From Lachnospiraceae bacterium (GTDB lineage: Bacteria; Bacillota; Clostridia; Lachnospirales; Lachnospiraceae), in NCBI GenBank assembly GCA_022793375.1, contig JAAWCS010000015.1, positions 90,684 to 154,683 of the forward strand: a DNA stretch of 64,000 nucleotides, read 5' to 3'. The notes beneath the pieces are model-generated. The model was given only the letters and a program-made list of their open reading frames with translations. It was not told where the DNA came from and ran no database searches. This document shows positions 43,405 to 52,689 of this stretch, piece by piece. The translations under genes were made by a program, and so were the position numbers. Positions within the stretch are counted from its first letter, which is position 1, and each line of letters starts with the position of its first letter.

Positions 43405-45553
43405 TCCCGTTTTCCTCCATTTCCACATATGAATACAGGCAGCCATAGGAAATCTCGTTGTACTGGCCTGCGCTCGCCCGCTCATAGTCGGTCACGACGC
43501 CGGCCAGAATGCCGTTTTGTGCGCTGTCCGCCTTTTTTTCCTCCGCCATGCCAATCCCGATCAGAAGCGCCGCCATCGCATCCTGCTCATAATCGTCGGC
43601 GATCCGGCCGTCCCCGTAAATATTCAGCAGGTCATACAGCAGGTTGTCATAATAAGTGGCATAACTCATAAATACGCACCGGCCGTCGGCCATCGCCTGT
43701 TTCAAATCCAGGCTTTCCCCGGATTTCACATCCGCAAATATCAGCAGATCCGAGCCGTTCCACACGGCCAGATACGCCAGGTCATAGTCCGTTTCGTTGG
43801 TAACCGTCCCTTCGACCCCATTTGCGCCGGCCAGGTCGTTTTCATCAAGTTTCAGTCCCTGGCCTGTCAGATTCCCTTTCGCCGATGTCTTTCCCTCCGC
43901 GTAGAGAAAGCCGCTGTCAAAATTGGCGTCGGGCTTTATACCGACAAAAAGTCCGTTTTCATTGGTCGTCACCGTATAATAATACTCCGACGTATTGGTA
44001 TTGCTGTAGTGATAACTCCCGGCCCAGCCCGGCCCGGCCGCGTCGTAGCGCTCATCCAGTTGAATTTCCCAGGGGTTAATGCCGGAACGATACGCCAAGA
44101 AGGACGTAGCCGCCCGGCTGCTGTCCGCCCGCTGCGCCGTAACCGAATACACTCTCATCTCATTGACCCGCGCGCCCTGTCCAAAGAAATACACGCCGCC
44201 AACGAATAAAAGGCTGAGCACCGGTACCGCGGCCCAGTACCACTCGCTCTTTTTCCGTTTGCGCAGAATCAGGTACAGCACCGGCCCGGCCGCCGCCACA
44301 TATACCCCGATGAGGATTTCCAGCCATTTAAAATCCACATTTGCGTGCAGGCTGTCCAAAAAAGCCAGCGACCGCATTCCCACATATTCTATATTGGTTT
44401 GTCCGTTGGCAGACTGGAAATGTTCGGACTGGTACATCGTTTCCTCGTATATCGCTTCGATGGCGCTTTCATGCAGATTTTGCAGTTCTTCCTCGCCAAA
44501 GGATAAAAAGAATACCGCCACGCTTCCGGAACCGACACAAAAAACAGCGGCCGGATGGCGGTTGCTCTCATAAAAGTCGCAGTGCGCCTGGCTGTAGTCC
44601 AGTTCGGCTACCGCCATCCGGGAAAAATCCACCCCCGCATCCGCGTAATCCCAATACGAGCCGTAGCGATCCATCTCCCCGGACAGACGATTGCTCTCGC
44701 CCGGCTCGCTCACCCCGTCAAGCCGGACCCCCAGCAGGTCCTCTCCAAACCCGGACAAAGTTTCCCTGGCATAGGCCCCCGTCCCGATAAGCAGCCAGCC
44801 CCCGTTCAGCACCCAGTCCTCAAGCGCCCGGATATTTTCTTCTCCCAGCGTCGATACGTCAAACTGGTCAATGACCAAAAAGTACAGCCCGCTTAAACTG
44901 CTCTGCAGGTTATCCGCGGTCAGTTTGATAAGCTCCAGCGGACTGGAGAAATCCTGCAGATAAAAGTCCATTCCCCCGGCATCCAGGTAGGTAAGGCCCG
45001 CATAGTCGTCAGACAAAATCCCGACCGAAATTCCGGCCGCCTTGTTGCCGAATACATTCTTTAAAGCATGCGTCTGCAGCAGATTTCCCTGCTCATCCAA
45101 AAAATTCAAAGAACAGAGTCCTCGTACCACATCCGCCGCACTCTCTAATACATGGATCGTAAACTGCTTTTTGCCCTGCGACGGAAGGGTCAGTTTCGTA
45201 TTGTACGCACAGTTGCGAGAGCTTCCGCTTGCGAATATCACCTGCACCGTACCGGAAAAATCCTCGCCGCCGTTTTCCACCGTAACCTGCATTACGTAAT
45301 AACCGTTATCCTGCCGCAAAAAAGCCACGTCGCCGACCAGAGACGGCCCGCCGTCCTCCTGCCCGGCCGCAGGCTCGTCCGCATAAAGCCCACGCGCGGC
45401 GGCCTGTGCCGGTAAGCCTGCTCCCAGCAAGGCAAACAGACAGGCAAATGCCAGACACAGCGCCGTCACTGCGGGTTTTTTCGCGTTTCTCCTCCGACCG
45501 CTTACACGGCCTGTTTTTGAGAACAAACCCGGCTTTATCTGTTTCATATGCAT
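43391..45553 (-). CDS. Exported/membrane protein of the MoxR-ABC cluster
   Basis: A 720-residue protein of no named family that I recognise. A signal peptide follows a basic start (ALCLAFACLFALLGAGLPAQAAA, about 28-52). Next come a beta-rich domain (DFSGTVQVIFASGSSRNC), a GATase-like fold (VIDQFDVSTLGEENIRALEDWVLNGGWLLIGTGAYA) and two helices near 420-470 (VYVAAAGPVLYLILRKRK, AVPVLSLLFVGGVYFFG). The rest is a beta-rich outer domain. The fold order resembles the GATase part of the giant VWA protein, so both may be parts of one envelope machine. First gene of the operon. Confidence 0.7.
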   Translation of the reverse strand: MHMKQIKPGLFSKTGRVSGRRRNAKKPAVTALCLAFACLFALLGAGLPAQAAARGLYADEPAAGQEDGGPSLVGDVAFLRQDNGYYVMQVTVENGGEDFSGTVQVIFASGSSRNCAYNTKLTLPSQGKKQFTIHVLESAADVVRGLCSLNFLDEQGNLLQTHALKNVFGNKAAGISVGILSDDYAGLTYLDAGGMDFYLQDFSSPLELIKLTADNLQSSLSGLYFLVIDQFDVSTLGEENIRALEDWVLNGGWLLIGTGAYARETLSGFGEDLLGVRLDGVSEPGESNRLSGEMDRYGSYWDYADAGVDFSRMAVAELDYSQAHCDFYESNRHPAAVFCVGSGSVAVFFLSFGEEELQNLHESAIEAIYEETMYQSEHFQSANGQTNIEYVGMRSLAFLDSLHANVDFKWLEILIGVYVAAAGPVLYLILRKRKKSEWYWAAVPVLSLLFVGGVYFFGQGARVNEMRVYSVTAQRADSSRAATSFLAYRSGINPWEIQLDERYDAAGPGWAGSYHYSNTNTSEYYYTVTTNENGLFVGIKPDANFDSGFLYAEGKTSAKGNLTGQGLKLDENDLAGANGVEGTVTNETDYDLAYLAVWNGSDLLIFADVKSGESLDLKQAMADGRCVFMSYATYYDNLLYDLLNIYGDGRIADDYEQDAMAALLIGIGMAEEKKADSAQNGILAGVVTDYERASAGQYNEISYGCLYSYVEMEENGNAAD

Positions 45554-45554
45554 C

Positions 45555-45606
45555 TCCTCCTATTGCTCGCATTCTCAGGGCATAATGGGACACCCCCGCG
45601 GTGCTG
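45555..45606 (-). repeat. 52-bp two-hairpin repeat, locus 7
   Basis: Minus strand GCACCGCGGGGGTGT, CCCATTAT, GCCCTGAGAATGCGAGC, AATAGGAGGAG. The first stem has a G-U pair; the second is weakened. It ends in the Shine-Dalgarno of the 720-residue protein. Confidence 0.8.
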
Positions 45607-45644
45607 CCTTTTCGCTCTTCACTCCTGTTGGCAGGACATACTAT

Positions 45645-45672
45645 ATCATACCATACGTAAATAAAGGTTTCA
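45645..45672 (-). promoter_or_regulatory. Possible promoter of the MoxR-ABC operon
   Basis: Minus strand TGAAAC (45667-45672), 16 nt, TATGAT (45645-45650). The -35 is weak. The 341-bp gap 45554-45894 otherwise holds only the repeat copy and the symporter promoter. Confidence 0.4.
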
Positions 45673-45828
45673 TTCTTTTTTTACCGCACGGCCTCTTTCA
45701 GCACAGCGGCCGGCCTCCGCTTGTTAGTATAGCCGATTTTATTTAACTCCTTATTAGGGAAAATCATAAGATTTGTTTAAGATTTCCAGGCAAAACCGCT
45801 TCTTGCGGATACCGAAACGATAAAATAG

Positions 45829-45857
45829 TTGCAATCCTATATTCCAGCACTTATAAT
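45829..45857 (+). promoter_or_regulatory. Sodium symporter promoter
   Basis: TTGCAA (45829-45834), 17 nt, consensus TATAAT (45852-45857), 37 bp before the ATG. Confidence 0.8.
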
Positions 45858-45894
45858 AAAGAAACGCTACAACATACGGAGGATTGCGATTATT

Positions 45895-47355
45895 ATGAAA
45901 CGAGAAAAATTTGGTTCCCGTCTCGGCTTTATCCTGGTGTCCGCCGGATGCGCCATCGGAATTGGCAACGTATGGAAATTCCCCTACATATGCGGCGTTT
46001 ACGGCGGAGCCGCCTTTATTCTGATCTATCTGGCCTTTCTTTTGATCCTGGGCATCCCGGTGCTGGTCTGTGAATTTGCAGTCGGACGGGGCAGCCGCAA
46101 AAGCGTGGCACAGAGTTTTGAAAAGCTGGCTCCCGCAGGGACTCTCTGGCGGCGGCTGAAATACATCGGCATTTTCGGCTGTTATCTTTTGATGATGTTC
46201 TACACCATGGTCGGCGGCTGGATGATGTATTATTGTTATCGGAGTCTGCGGGGTGAGTTTGTCGGAGCTGCCCCGGAGCAGATTGCGGGCGCTTTTAACG
46301 GGATGCTCCTTGATCTTCCCACCATGGCCTTCTGGACGATTCTGATCTGCATCATCGGTTTTGCCGTCTGTATGCTGGGACTGAAATCCGGCGTGGAACG
46401 GATCACTAAGTGGATGATGGCAGCGCTGCTTTTAATTATGCTGGCGCTGGCAGTTCACTCGGTCTTTTTGGACGGAGCCGTGGAGGGAATCCGCTTCTAT
46501 CTGGTTCCGGATTTCCAGAGGATGCTCGAAAGCGGCATCGGCAACGTAGTGTTTGCGGCCCTCAGTCAGGCATTTTTTACGTTGTCTTTGGGAATCGGCG
46601 CCATGCTGATCTTCGGAAGCTACCTGGACCGGTCCCACAGCCTGACCGGAGAAGCCGTCAGCATCACGGCGCTGGATACCTTCGTGGCACTGACGGCCGG
46701 ATTTATCGTGATTCCGGCCTGTTTCGCCTATGGAATCGAGCCCGGCGCCGGCCCGAGCCTCGTATTTATCACGCTGCCCAATATCTTTGCGCAGATGCCG
46801 GGAGGATTTCTGTGGAGCGCCCTGTTCTTCTTATTCCTGACCTTTGCGGCCCTGTCCACGATCATTGCCGTGTTTGAAAATATCATTGCCTTTGATATGG
46901 ATCTGTTCGGCTGGTCCCGCAAAAAAAGCGTCCTGGTCAGCGCCGTGCTGATTATCCTGCTCAGTATGCCGGCTGTCCTCGGCTACAACGCCCTGTCCAT
47001 GATCCAGCCCCTGGGAGAGGGCAGTACGATCATGGATCTGGAGGATTTTATCGTATCCAACAATCTCCTTCCCCTTGGAAGCCTGGGCTATGTGCTGTTT
47101 TGTACCAGGAAAAACGGCTGGGGCTGGGACAGCTTCATCGAAGAAGCCAACGCAGGGACCGGCTTAGCTTTCCCCAAGGGCCTGAAAAATTACGTGGCCG
47201 TGGGCATTCCCCTGATTATCGTAGTCATCTATCTCAAAGGATACTATGACATGTTCAGCCAAAAAGGTCCGGCGGTACTGGCCGGCTGGATGGCGGTAGC
47301 CGTGGTATTTTTACTGTTTGTTTTTTACTGTGCGCTTGGAAAAAAGAGAAAATAA
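45895..47355 (+). CDS. Neurotransmitter:sodium symporter (NSS/SNF family)
   Basis: A 486-residue transporter starting MKREKFGSRLGFILVSAGCAIGIGNVWKFPYICGVYGGAAF; the track start 22 codons earlier overlaps the promoter. The first helix carries the unwound GNVWKFPY sodium/substrate site of the family, and about 11-12 helices follow. Bacterial members carry amino acids such as Trp, Tyr or Leu with sodium. A GGAGG lies 12 nt before the ATG. It is followed after 144 bp by an exported flavoprotein gene in the same direction, which may act on a related compound; that link is inferred. Confidence 0.92.
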   Translation: MKREKFGSRLGFILVSAGCAIGIGNVWKFPYICGVYGGAAFILIYLAFLLILGIPVLVCEFAVGRGSRKSVAQSFEKLAPAGTLWRRLKYIGIFGCYLLMMFYTMVGGWMMYYCYRSLRGEFVGAAPEQIAGAFNGMLLDLPTMAFWTILICIIGFAVCMLGLKSGVERITKWMMAALLLIMLALAVHSVFLDGAVEGIRFYLVPDFQRMLESGIGNVVFAALSQAFFTLSLGIGAMLIFGSYLDRSHSLTGEAVSITALDTFVALTAGFIVIPACFAYGIEPGAGPSLVFITLPNIFAQMPGGFLWSALFFLFLTFAALSTIIAVFENIIAFDMDLFGWSRKKSVLVSAVLIILLSMPAVLGYNALSMIQPLGEGSTIMDLEDFIVSNNLLPLGSLGYVLFCTRKNGWGWDSFIEEANAGTGLAFPKGLKNYVAVGIPLIIVVIYLKGYYDMFSQKGPAVLAGWMAVAVVFLLFVFYCALGKKRK

Positions 47356-47499
47356 AAAGCCATGTTTTTCTGTTTGTGATTTTTCTTTCAATATAGACGG
47401 ATTTCATATAATACAATACCGTTTTCATTAACTTCTTCCGCGTTTTTTCTGTTATATTGGTAGGGCAACACACAAAACATTCACAAACAGGAGGAAGGA

Positions 47500-49089
47500 A
47501 TGAAAAGAATCACCGCATTTTTATGCACACTGTTTCTCGCGCTCGGCTGTCTGGCCGGCTGCTCCCAGAACACCTCGGCTACGACAGAAGCCCCGCCCGC
47601 CGAAACAACGCAGGCCGTAACAGCAGCGGCGGAAACGGCCGCAGAGACAAGCGCCGAGACAACCGCGCCCGCCGCCGAAACGGCCGAAACGGCCGCGGAC
47701 ATGGCCGCGGATCTTGTCATCATCGGCGCCGGCGGCGCCGGACTGTCCGCCGCCGTAGAAGCCGCGGACAATGGCGTCGAAAACATTATTCTTTTGGAAA
47801 AGATGATGTCCATCGGCGGCACCACTTTCATATCTCAGGGCATGATTGCCGGATATGACACCGTAATGCAGAAGGAGCAGCAAATCGAGCTGACCTACGA
47901 TCAGATGTATGACAATCTGATGACGAACGCTCTTTACCGCCTGGATCCGGAACTGACCAAAATCACCGTAGAGAGCGCCGGCCAAACCATTGACTGGCTC
48001 ATCGAACGCCTGCAGGTGCCCTTCACCGAGAACATCCTCGTAGGTTACGGCCCTCTGCAGATGATGCACGTCATGGGCAGCGAAGAAGCCAAGGGCGGCC
48101 AGGCCTTAAAGGCTCCCTTTGAGGCAGCTCTGGAGGCAGCCGGCGTAAATCTGATGCTGCAGACCCGCGCAACCCGCCTGGTCATGAACGAGGACGGCAG
48201 CGTGGCCGGCGTAGTGGCCGAACAGGACGGCGCGGAGATTCTCATTGAAGCAAAGGCCGTTGTCATCGCTTCCGGCGGCTACTCCTACAACCCTGAGCTG
48301 ACCGGCCTGCTTGACCCTGAGATGGCCGGCACCTACGGCATCGGGCATCCGGCCTCTACCGGCGACGGCATCATCATGGCCAGCAACGTCGGCGCGGCTC
48401 TGACGCATACCGATCATCTGATGGCCGTATTAAAAGACTACGACATTATGGAGAACCACAACGGAAATTCCAATTCCGCCAATGTCTCCCGCTTCATCGG
48501 CGCTCCCAACCTGGTACTGGTGAACACGAACGCCGTCCGCTTTGTCAACGAAAAATCCGGCGGCTACATGACGCAGGAATTGAACCGCCCGATCTTCAAC
48601 GAAATGACCAAGACAGGCAGCGATTATGTCTGGGCCATCTCCGACGAAGCAACGATTGCCGAACTGGGCGTTACCCGCGGTATGGAGATGGAGTTCCTCA
48701 AAGCCGACACCATCGAAGAACTGGCCGGGCTGATGGAGGTCGATGCCGATACCCTGAAAGCCACCATCGATACGTATAACAGCTACGCCGCCGCCGGAAA
48801 CGATCCGGACTTCAACCGCGGCGCAGGCAGCTGGGCCGAATCACAGCCGATGCTGCCCCTGGAGGCTCCCTACCTGGCCGTAGCCGTTGTCCCCTGTGAA
48901 ATCATCACCTACGGCGGCATTGCCCGTAATACAAACGCCGAGGTTCTGCGGGCGGACGGCAGCGTCATTCCCGGCCTGTTTGTAGCCGGCGAAGCCAGCG
49001 CCAACTCGGCCTACATGGGCTTTACGCTGTCCAACTGCTTTACCTGGGGCCGGATCGCGGGCGCGAGCGCGGCGGGGTATGTTAAATAA
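47500..49089 (+). CDS. Exported FAD-dependent reductase lipoprotein (FrdA/FccA-like)
   Basis: A 529-residue lipoprotein: signal ITAFLCTLFLALGCLAGCSQ with lipobox LAGC, an ETTA/AAET-rich linker (30-70), then an FAD domain with DLVIIGAGGAGLSAAVEAADNG, LEKMMSIGGTT and GLFVAGEASANSAYMGFTLSNCFTWGRIAGASAAG. It belongs to the fumarate/urocanate reductase family, but the usual HTMGG and HGxNRLGGN residues that bind a carboxylate are replaced (PCEIITYGG; SANSAYMGFTLSN), so the substrate is probably not fumarate. No FMN-binding or haem domain is present, so the electron donor is unknown. Confidence 0.85.
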   Translation: MKRITAFLCTLFLALGCLAGCSQNTSATTEAPPAETTQAVTAAAETAAETSAETTAPAAETAETAADMAADLVIIGAGGAGLSAAVEAADNGVENIILLEKMMSIGGTTFISQGMIAGYDTVMQKEQQIELTYDQMYDNLMTNALYRLDPELTKITVESAGQTIDWLIERLQVPFTENILVGYGPLQMMHVMGSEEAKGGQALKAPFEAALEAAGVNLMLQTRATRLVMNEDGSVAGVVAEQDGAEILIEAKAVVIASGGYSYNPELTGLLDPEMAGTYGIGHPASTGDGIIMASNVGAALTHTDHLMAVLKDYDIMENHNGNSNSANVSRFIGAPNLVLVNTNAVRFVNEKSGGYMTQELNRPIFNEMTKTGSDYVWAISDEATIAELGVTRGMEMEFLKADTIEELAGLMEVDADTLKATIDTYNSYAAAGNDPDFNRGAGSWAESQPMLPLEAPYLAVAVVPCEIITYGGIARNTNAEVLRADGSVIPGLFVAGEASANSAYMGFTLSNCFTWGRIAGASAAGYVK

Positions 49090-49130
49090 TCCCCGCACCA
49101 GGCAGCAATCCTGAAGCCCAAAAACGGTTA

Positions 49131-49235
49131 AAGGGGCTGTTGCAGAACAAAGATTCTACACAGTATATGGTATTTATGCGCAAACCGGCGCCGCCATATT
49201 TTGTGTTTTATCCGAGTTTTGCAACAGCCCCTTTT
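49131..49235. repeat. 105-bp inverted-repeat element, copy 1
   Basis: Ends AAGGGGCTGTTGCAGAAC and GTTTTGCAACAGCCCCTT are near-perfect inverted repeats; the interior contains AACAAAGATTC and GCGCCGCCATATTTTGTGTTT. It lies between the convergent flavoprotein and AraC genes and may act as their terminator. Confidence 0.85.
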
Positions 49236-49238
49236 TCC

Positions 49239-50135
49239 TCACTTTTCTTCCATCCGTTTTGCCGCCGCCTCTTTTGCAATCTGCCCGGGCGTCATGCCGG
49301 TACGCTGCCGGATATCGCTGCAGAATGCCTGCGGAGAATGAAAGCCCACCATCTGCGCCACCTCGCCCACCGTATAATCACCGGAGCGCAGCGCCTGCAG
49401 GGCAAAGGCCAGCCGCTTTTTCTTAATATACTGCTGGGGCGAAAGCTGCAGCTGGCTCATAAAGCTTTTATACAGATAGCTTTCACTGACATGGAACTGC
49501 CTGGCCAGGTCGCTTGTTTTCAACGGCTGATCCAGATTCAGGGAAATCATCTTCACCACATCGGAGACAAACTGCCGCCTGGCCTGCAGGCCCGGGGCGC
49601 TCTGATCCCAGTCCTGCCTAAAATCCTGCAGACGCAATACATACACGCAGAGGTTGCGCAGACAGCCGTCAATGACGCTCTGATACCCCTTTTTCGTCGA
49701 TCGTATCTCCCCCATAATAGCGTTCAGAACCCGTCCAATCTCCGGGTTTTTCTCTTCTCCAATTGACAGCACATGGGTCTTATGGGTCAAATGCTCCACG
49801 AAAAGCGACTCCAGGTGATACGGCTCCACGTTGAAATGGATATACAAATATTCGTACTGCGCATGATTGCGGTTAATCGAAGTCACCAGGGAAGCTGGCG
49901 GGAGAATCATCAGATCTCCCACCGAACACTCGTATTCCGTGTTATTGATAATACTGCGGCTTCCGCCCATCGTATAGTAGACAAACTCGATATCGTCCGA
50001 GGTATAATTGGCCTGCGTGTCCCGGTCGCTGTGCCAAAAGCCTACGCTGCGGATCCGGAATGTCAAAAGCGACAAAAAGCGGCTCAAGTCATCCGCATGC
50101 AGCTTAGGGGTCCGCTTATCGGTATTAAAGTACAT
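49239..50135 (-). CDS. AraC-family transcriptional regulator
   Basis: A 298-residue regulator starting MYFNTDKRTPKLHADD (ATG at 50135; the track adds 60 residues through an untranslated region). Residues 30-130 form a cupin-like sensor domain with GDLMILPPASLVTS. The C-terminal 100 residues hold two HTH motifs (LKTSDLARQFHVSESYLYKSFM and YTVGEVAQMVGFHSPQAFCSDIRQRTGMTP). It follows the DMT transporter in the same direction after 160 bp. The flavoprotein gene is convergent; the regulated genes are unknown. Confidence 0.92.
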   Translation of the reverse strand: MYFNTDKRTPKLHADDLSRFLSLLTFRIRSVGFWHSDRDTQANYTSDDIEFVYYTMGGSRSIINNTEYECSVGDLMILPPASLVTSINRNHAQYEYLYIHFNVEPYHLESLFVEHLTHKTHVLSIGEEKNPEIGRVLNAIMGEIRSTKKGYQSVIDGCLRNLCVYVLRLQDFRQDWDQSAPGLQARRQFVSDVVKMISLNLDQPLKTSDLARQFHVSESYLYKSFMSQLQLSPQQYIKKKRLAFALQALRSGDYTVGEVAQMVGFHSPQAFCSDIRQRTGMTPGQIAKEAAAKRMEEK

Positions 50136-50296
50136 GCCGGTCTCTCTTTTCTTTTCGGGGTAATGGAACAGAACTTTGTTTCTTATTCTACCATACCTCG
50201 TATGTTTCCTCAAGAGAATGCTTTGGTATCTTAAATGAACCAGCATAAGACCGGCAGCCGGATCGCACCATAGAAAAAAATTTACATTTCCAAAAA

Positions 50297-51166
50297 TCAC
50301 CCCAAGGGCCAGCACATCAGGACGATACTGGCGGCGGCCAATCCGACGGAAACAGCCGTTCGTTTGGTTGCCTTCTCCTTAAAAACCGCGGCCCCTATTA
50401 TCACGGAAAGCGCCATCGTTCCTACGGAAAAGACGGAAAACACCACGGCAGCCGGCAGCGTCTCCAGGCTTTTCAGCTTTAAGAGCGTATTAAACGAATT
50501 GGGCACGCCCAGCGCCAGGCCCAGCAATACCTCCTCGCGGACCGGCTTTTTATTGCCTTTGATCTCTTTTGCCGTCGCCAGCAGGCTGGCGGCCAGGGCG
50601 GCCATAAAGGCCGCCAGCAAAAATATCGGCTTTGCCAGGGGATCAAAATATCGGGAAAAAATTCGGTTCATAAACTCGATCATAGCGGTCGAGCCTATGA
50701 GCCAAAGGATCCGTGAACCGCTTTTCACCCGAATCGCCTGGACACTGCGGACCATCTCCAAAAGAGCGGCCAGCACGAGTACAAGCCCCACGCCCTGGGC
50801 CGGACTTAACGTCTCGCCCCACAAAACCGCCGTCACAAGCACACACGGAAAAAAACCGATCCGGTTAAAAAACGTAGTGCTTCCCACCCCGTTTTCTTTG
50901 GTACTTTGTTCGGTATAGCACAGATTCACGCACATAAACAGCCCGAGAAGCGCTCCCGCGAGCAACAGAAGCCCTCCGTTTCTTCCTTCCTCGCCGTACC
51001 GGCGTATCGCTTCCCCGCTTCCCAGACACTGCAGGGCGGTCGAGACGGCTCCTGCTAAATAGTTCACCGTAATGACCACGCCGGCCCTGACCTTTCTGCG
51101 GCCGATGATTTTAAAAACCGCCGCCAGCCAGGTTCCCGTAACCAGCGATAAAAACAAGTAAATCAT
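50297..51166 (-). CDS. DMT/EamA-superfamily transporter
   Basis: A 289-residue protein with about ten membrane helices in two similar halves (GTWLAAVFKIIGRRKVRAGVVITVNYLAG, SVFSVGTMALSVIIGAAVFKEK). The GTMALSVIIGAAVFKEKATKR end is typical of the drug/metabolite transporter group. The ATG overlaps the nucleoside hydrolase stop by 4 bp, so the two are co-translated; transport of a nucleoside, base or ribose is plausible but not shown. Confidence 0.82.
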   Translation of the reverse strand: MIYLFLSLVTGTWLAAVFKIIGRRKVRAGVVITVNYLAGAVSTALQCLGSGEAIRRYGEEGRNGGLLLLAGALLGLFMCVNLCYTEQSTKENGVGSTTFFNRIGFFPCVLVTAVLWGETLSPAQGVGLVLVLAALLEMVRSVQAIRVKSGSRILWLIGSTAMIEFMNRIFSRYFDPLAKPIFLLAAFMAALAASLLATAKEIKGNKKPVREEVLLGLALGVPNSFNTLLKLKSLETLPAAVVFSVFSVGTMALSVIIGAAVFKEKATKRTAVSVGLAAASIVLMCWPLG

Positions 51167-52155
51167 GCTTTCTTTTCCAGGGTGTCCATCACCCAGTTTA
51201 CAAACCGCTCCCGATCCGCGCCCATGGCGAAAGAAACATTCGCCGCTTCGCTGTATTCACAGTCACGGGTATCGATGACCGTTCTTCCGTAGGCGTACCC
51301 CTTTCCCAGATCAACATGCATGTTGCAGCGCTTTACGTCTTGCAGTACCTGCGGATGGATCGCGGCGCACACGGCCAGCGCGTCGTGGACCGGAACCCCC
51401 TCTGTCACGGCCTCCGCCCCGTAGCCGTTTCGATATCCCTCTATGCGCTGTCCGATTAAATCGGATACCAGTTTTGCCTCCGGTGTGCCGATCGCCGCAA
51501 TCCGTTTCGCCTCCTCCTCCCCCATCTTTGCGTGGTAGGTGGCATCCAGCGGGACCATGGTAATCGGACAGCCCGACTGCAGGACGATTTCCATTGCCTC
51601 CGGGTCGCACCAAACATTAAATTCCGCGGCCGCCGAGCAGAGCCCGGAACGCTTATGACCCCCGCCCATAATTATAATTTCCTGGATTTTATCGATAATC
51701 CTTGCGTCTGCCCGCATAGCCGCCGCCAAATTGGTGAGCGGCCCCACCGCCACCACCGTGATATCTCCGTCGGATTGCAGAAGCATACGAATCATCCAGC
51801 TGACCGCCGATTCCTCCTGCGCCTGTATGGACGGCGCCGGAAGCGGCACCTGTTTTCGGTGGACTACCGTATCGCTCACCGCACTTTCTCTTTTCGGTAT
51901 CACGCCGTACTGCCCCGTTCCTTTTTGCAGGGTGCAGACCAGAGGATATTCGCACCCTCTGTACACTTTTACCCGCTCTTGTGCCCGGCAGCATTCCACT
52001 ACCCGCAGGGTATTGTCGGTTGTCAAAGATACTTCCAGGTTGCCGTTCACACTGCAGACTCCCTGAAGATCTATTTCCGGGTCCGACATTGCCAAAACCA
52101 AGGCAATCGCATCATCCGAACCTGTATCTACATCCATTATTATTTTTTTTCGCAT
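51163..52155 (-). CDS. Nucleoside hydrolase (IUNH family)
   Basis: A 330-residue enzyme splitting nucleosides to base and ribose. The N-terminal calcium-binding motif is DVDTGSDDAIALVLAMSD, with VVAVGPLTNLAAAM, IIMGGG and PVHDALAVCAAI (the Asp that completes the metal site). Specificity is uncertain. It is divergent from a truncated GntR gene with only 40 bp between, and the BMP-type importer lies beyond, a logical uptake-and-cleavage set. Confidence 0.92.
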   Translation of the reverse strand: MRKKIIMDVDTGSDDAIALVLAMSDPEIDLQGVCSVNGNLEVSLTTDNTLRVVECCRAQERVKVYRGCEYPLVCTLQKGTGQYGVIPKRESAVSDTVVHRKQVPLPAPSIQAQEESAVSWMIRMLLQSDGDITVVAVGPLTNLAAAMRADARIIDKIQEIIIMGGGHKRSGLCSAAAEFNVWCDPEAMEIVLQSGCPITMVPLDATYHAKMGEEEAKRIAAIGTPEAKLVSDLIGQRIEGYRNGYGAEAVTEGVPVHDALAVCAAIHPQVLQDVKRCNMHVDLGKGYAYGRTVIDTRDCEYSEAANVSFAMGADRERFVNWVMDTLEKKA

Positions 52156-52160
52156 TTTCG

Positions 52161-52190
52161 TTTACCTTTCCGCATCGTTTTGTTATAATA
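52161..52190. promoter_or_regulatory. Divergent gntR/nucleoside hydrolase promoter
   Basis: Plus strand: TTTACC (52161), 17 nt, TATAAT (52184-52189), only 6 nt before the GntR ATG. The complementary strand carries TATTAT (52185-52190) for the hydrolase. Confidence 0.55.
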
Positions 52191-52195
52191 CGTCT

Positions 52196-52687
52196 ATGTC
52201 TAAAAACTCTAAAATCCTTTATCAAAAAATCGCGAACGATCTTGCCAACGATATCAGCCGCGGCATGTACAAGCCCGGCAGCCCGCTCTTAAAACAGTCG
52301 GAGTATGCCCTTTCCTATGGCGTCAGCTGCGGGACCGTAAAAAAAGCGTTTGCCGTCCTGGAGCAAAACGGCCTGATCCGGCCGGTCAAAGGCCATGGCA
52401 CGTATGTCAATGCTTTCGAGAACAACGCCGAACTTGATTCCGGTTCCCTGCGCGGCGATCTGCTTGCCTCAAACCAGCCTACCGTCACCCGGGTTCTCTC
52501 CCAGGGTGTAGCTTATGCCAGCCAGCCGGTAGCGCTCCAAAACATTTATATCCGCTACGACCGGATGGACAATATCAATTTTTACCAGTATGATTTTTTC
52601 GAGACATCCCTGTTTTCCCTGTACAGCCAGTATCTGGGCACAGAGGATTTTGTTTCGGAAAAATCCCCTTTCCCTTCTTTTTCATAA
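52196..52687 (+). pseudogene. GntR-family regulator, 3' end lost
   Basis: The first ~155 codons are a GntR protein: winged helix KILYQKIANDLANDISRGMYKPGSPLLKQSEYALSYGVSCGTVKKAFAVLEQNGLIRPVKGHGTYV, then the beginning of a UTRA effector domain (ALQNIYIRYDRMDNINFYQYDFFETSLFSLYSQYLG). The frame then runs into sequence that belongs to the opposite-strand permease gene and stops (EKSPFPSFS). UTRA regulators are usually about 240 residues, so about 80 are missing and effector binding should be lost. The -10 box is so near the ATG that the mRNA would have no leader. Confidence 0.75.
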
Positions 52688-52689
52688 CG

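Noticed and set aside
47457-47858. 133-aa plus-strand ORF overlapping the flavoprotein gene
   Set aside because: Arg/Gly-rich shadow frame; the 529-aa frame has the lipobox and FAD motifs.
52575-52689. C-terminal tail of the permease ORF
   Set aside because: It is the antisense of the GntR fragment and is not part of the permease family.
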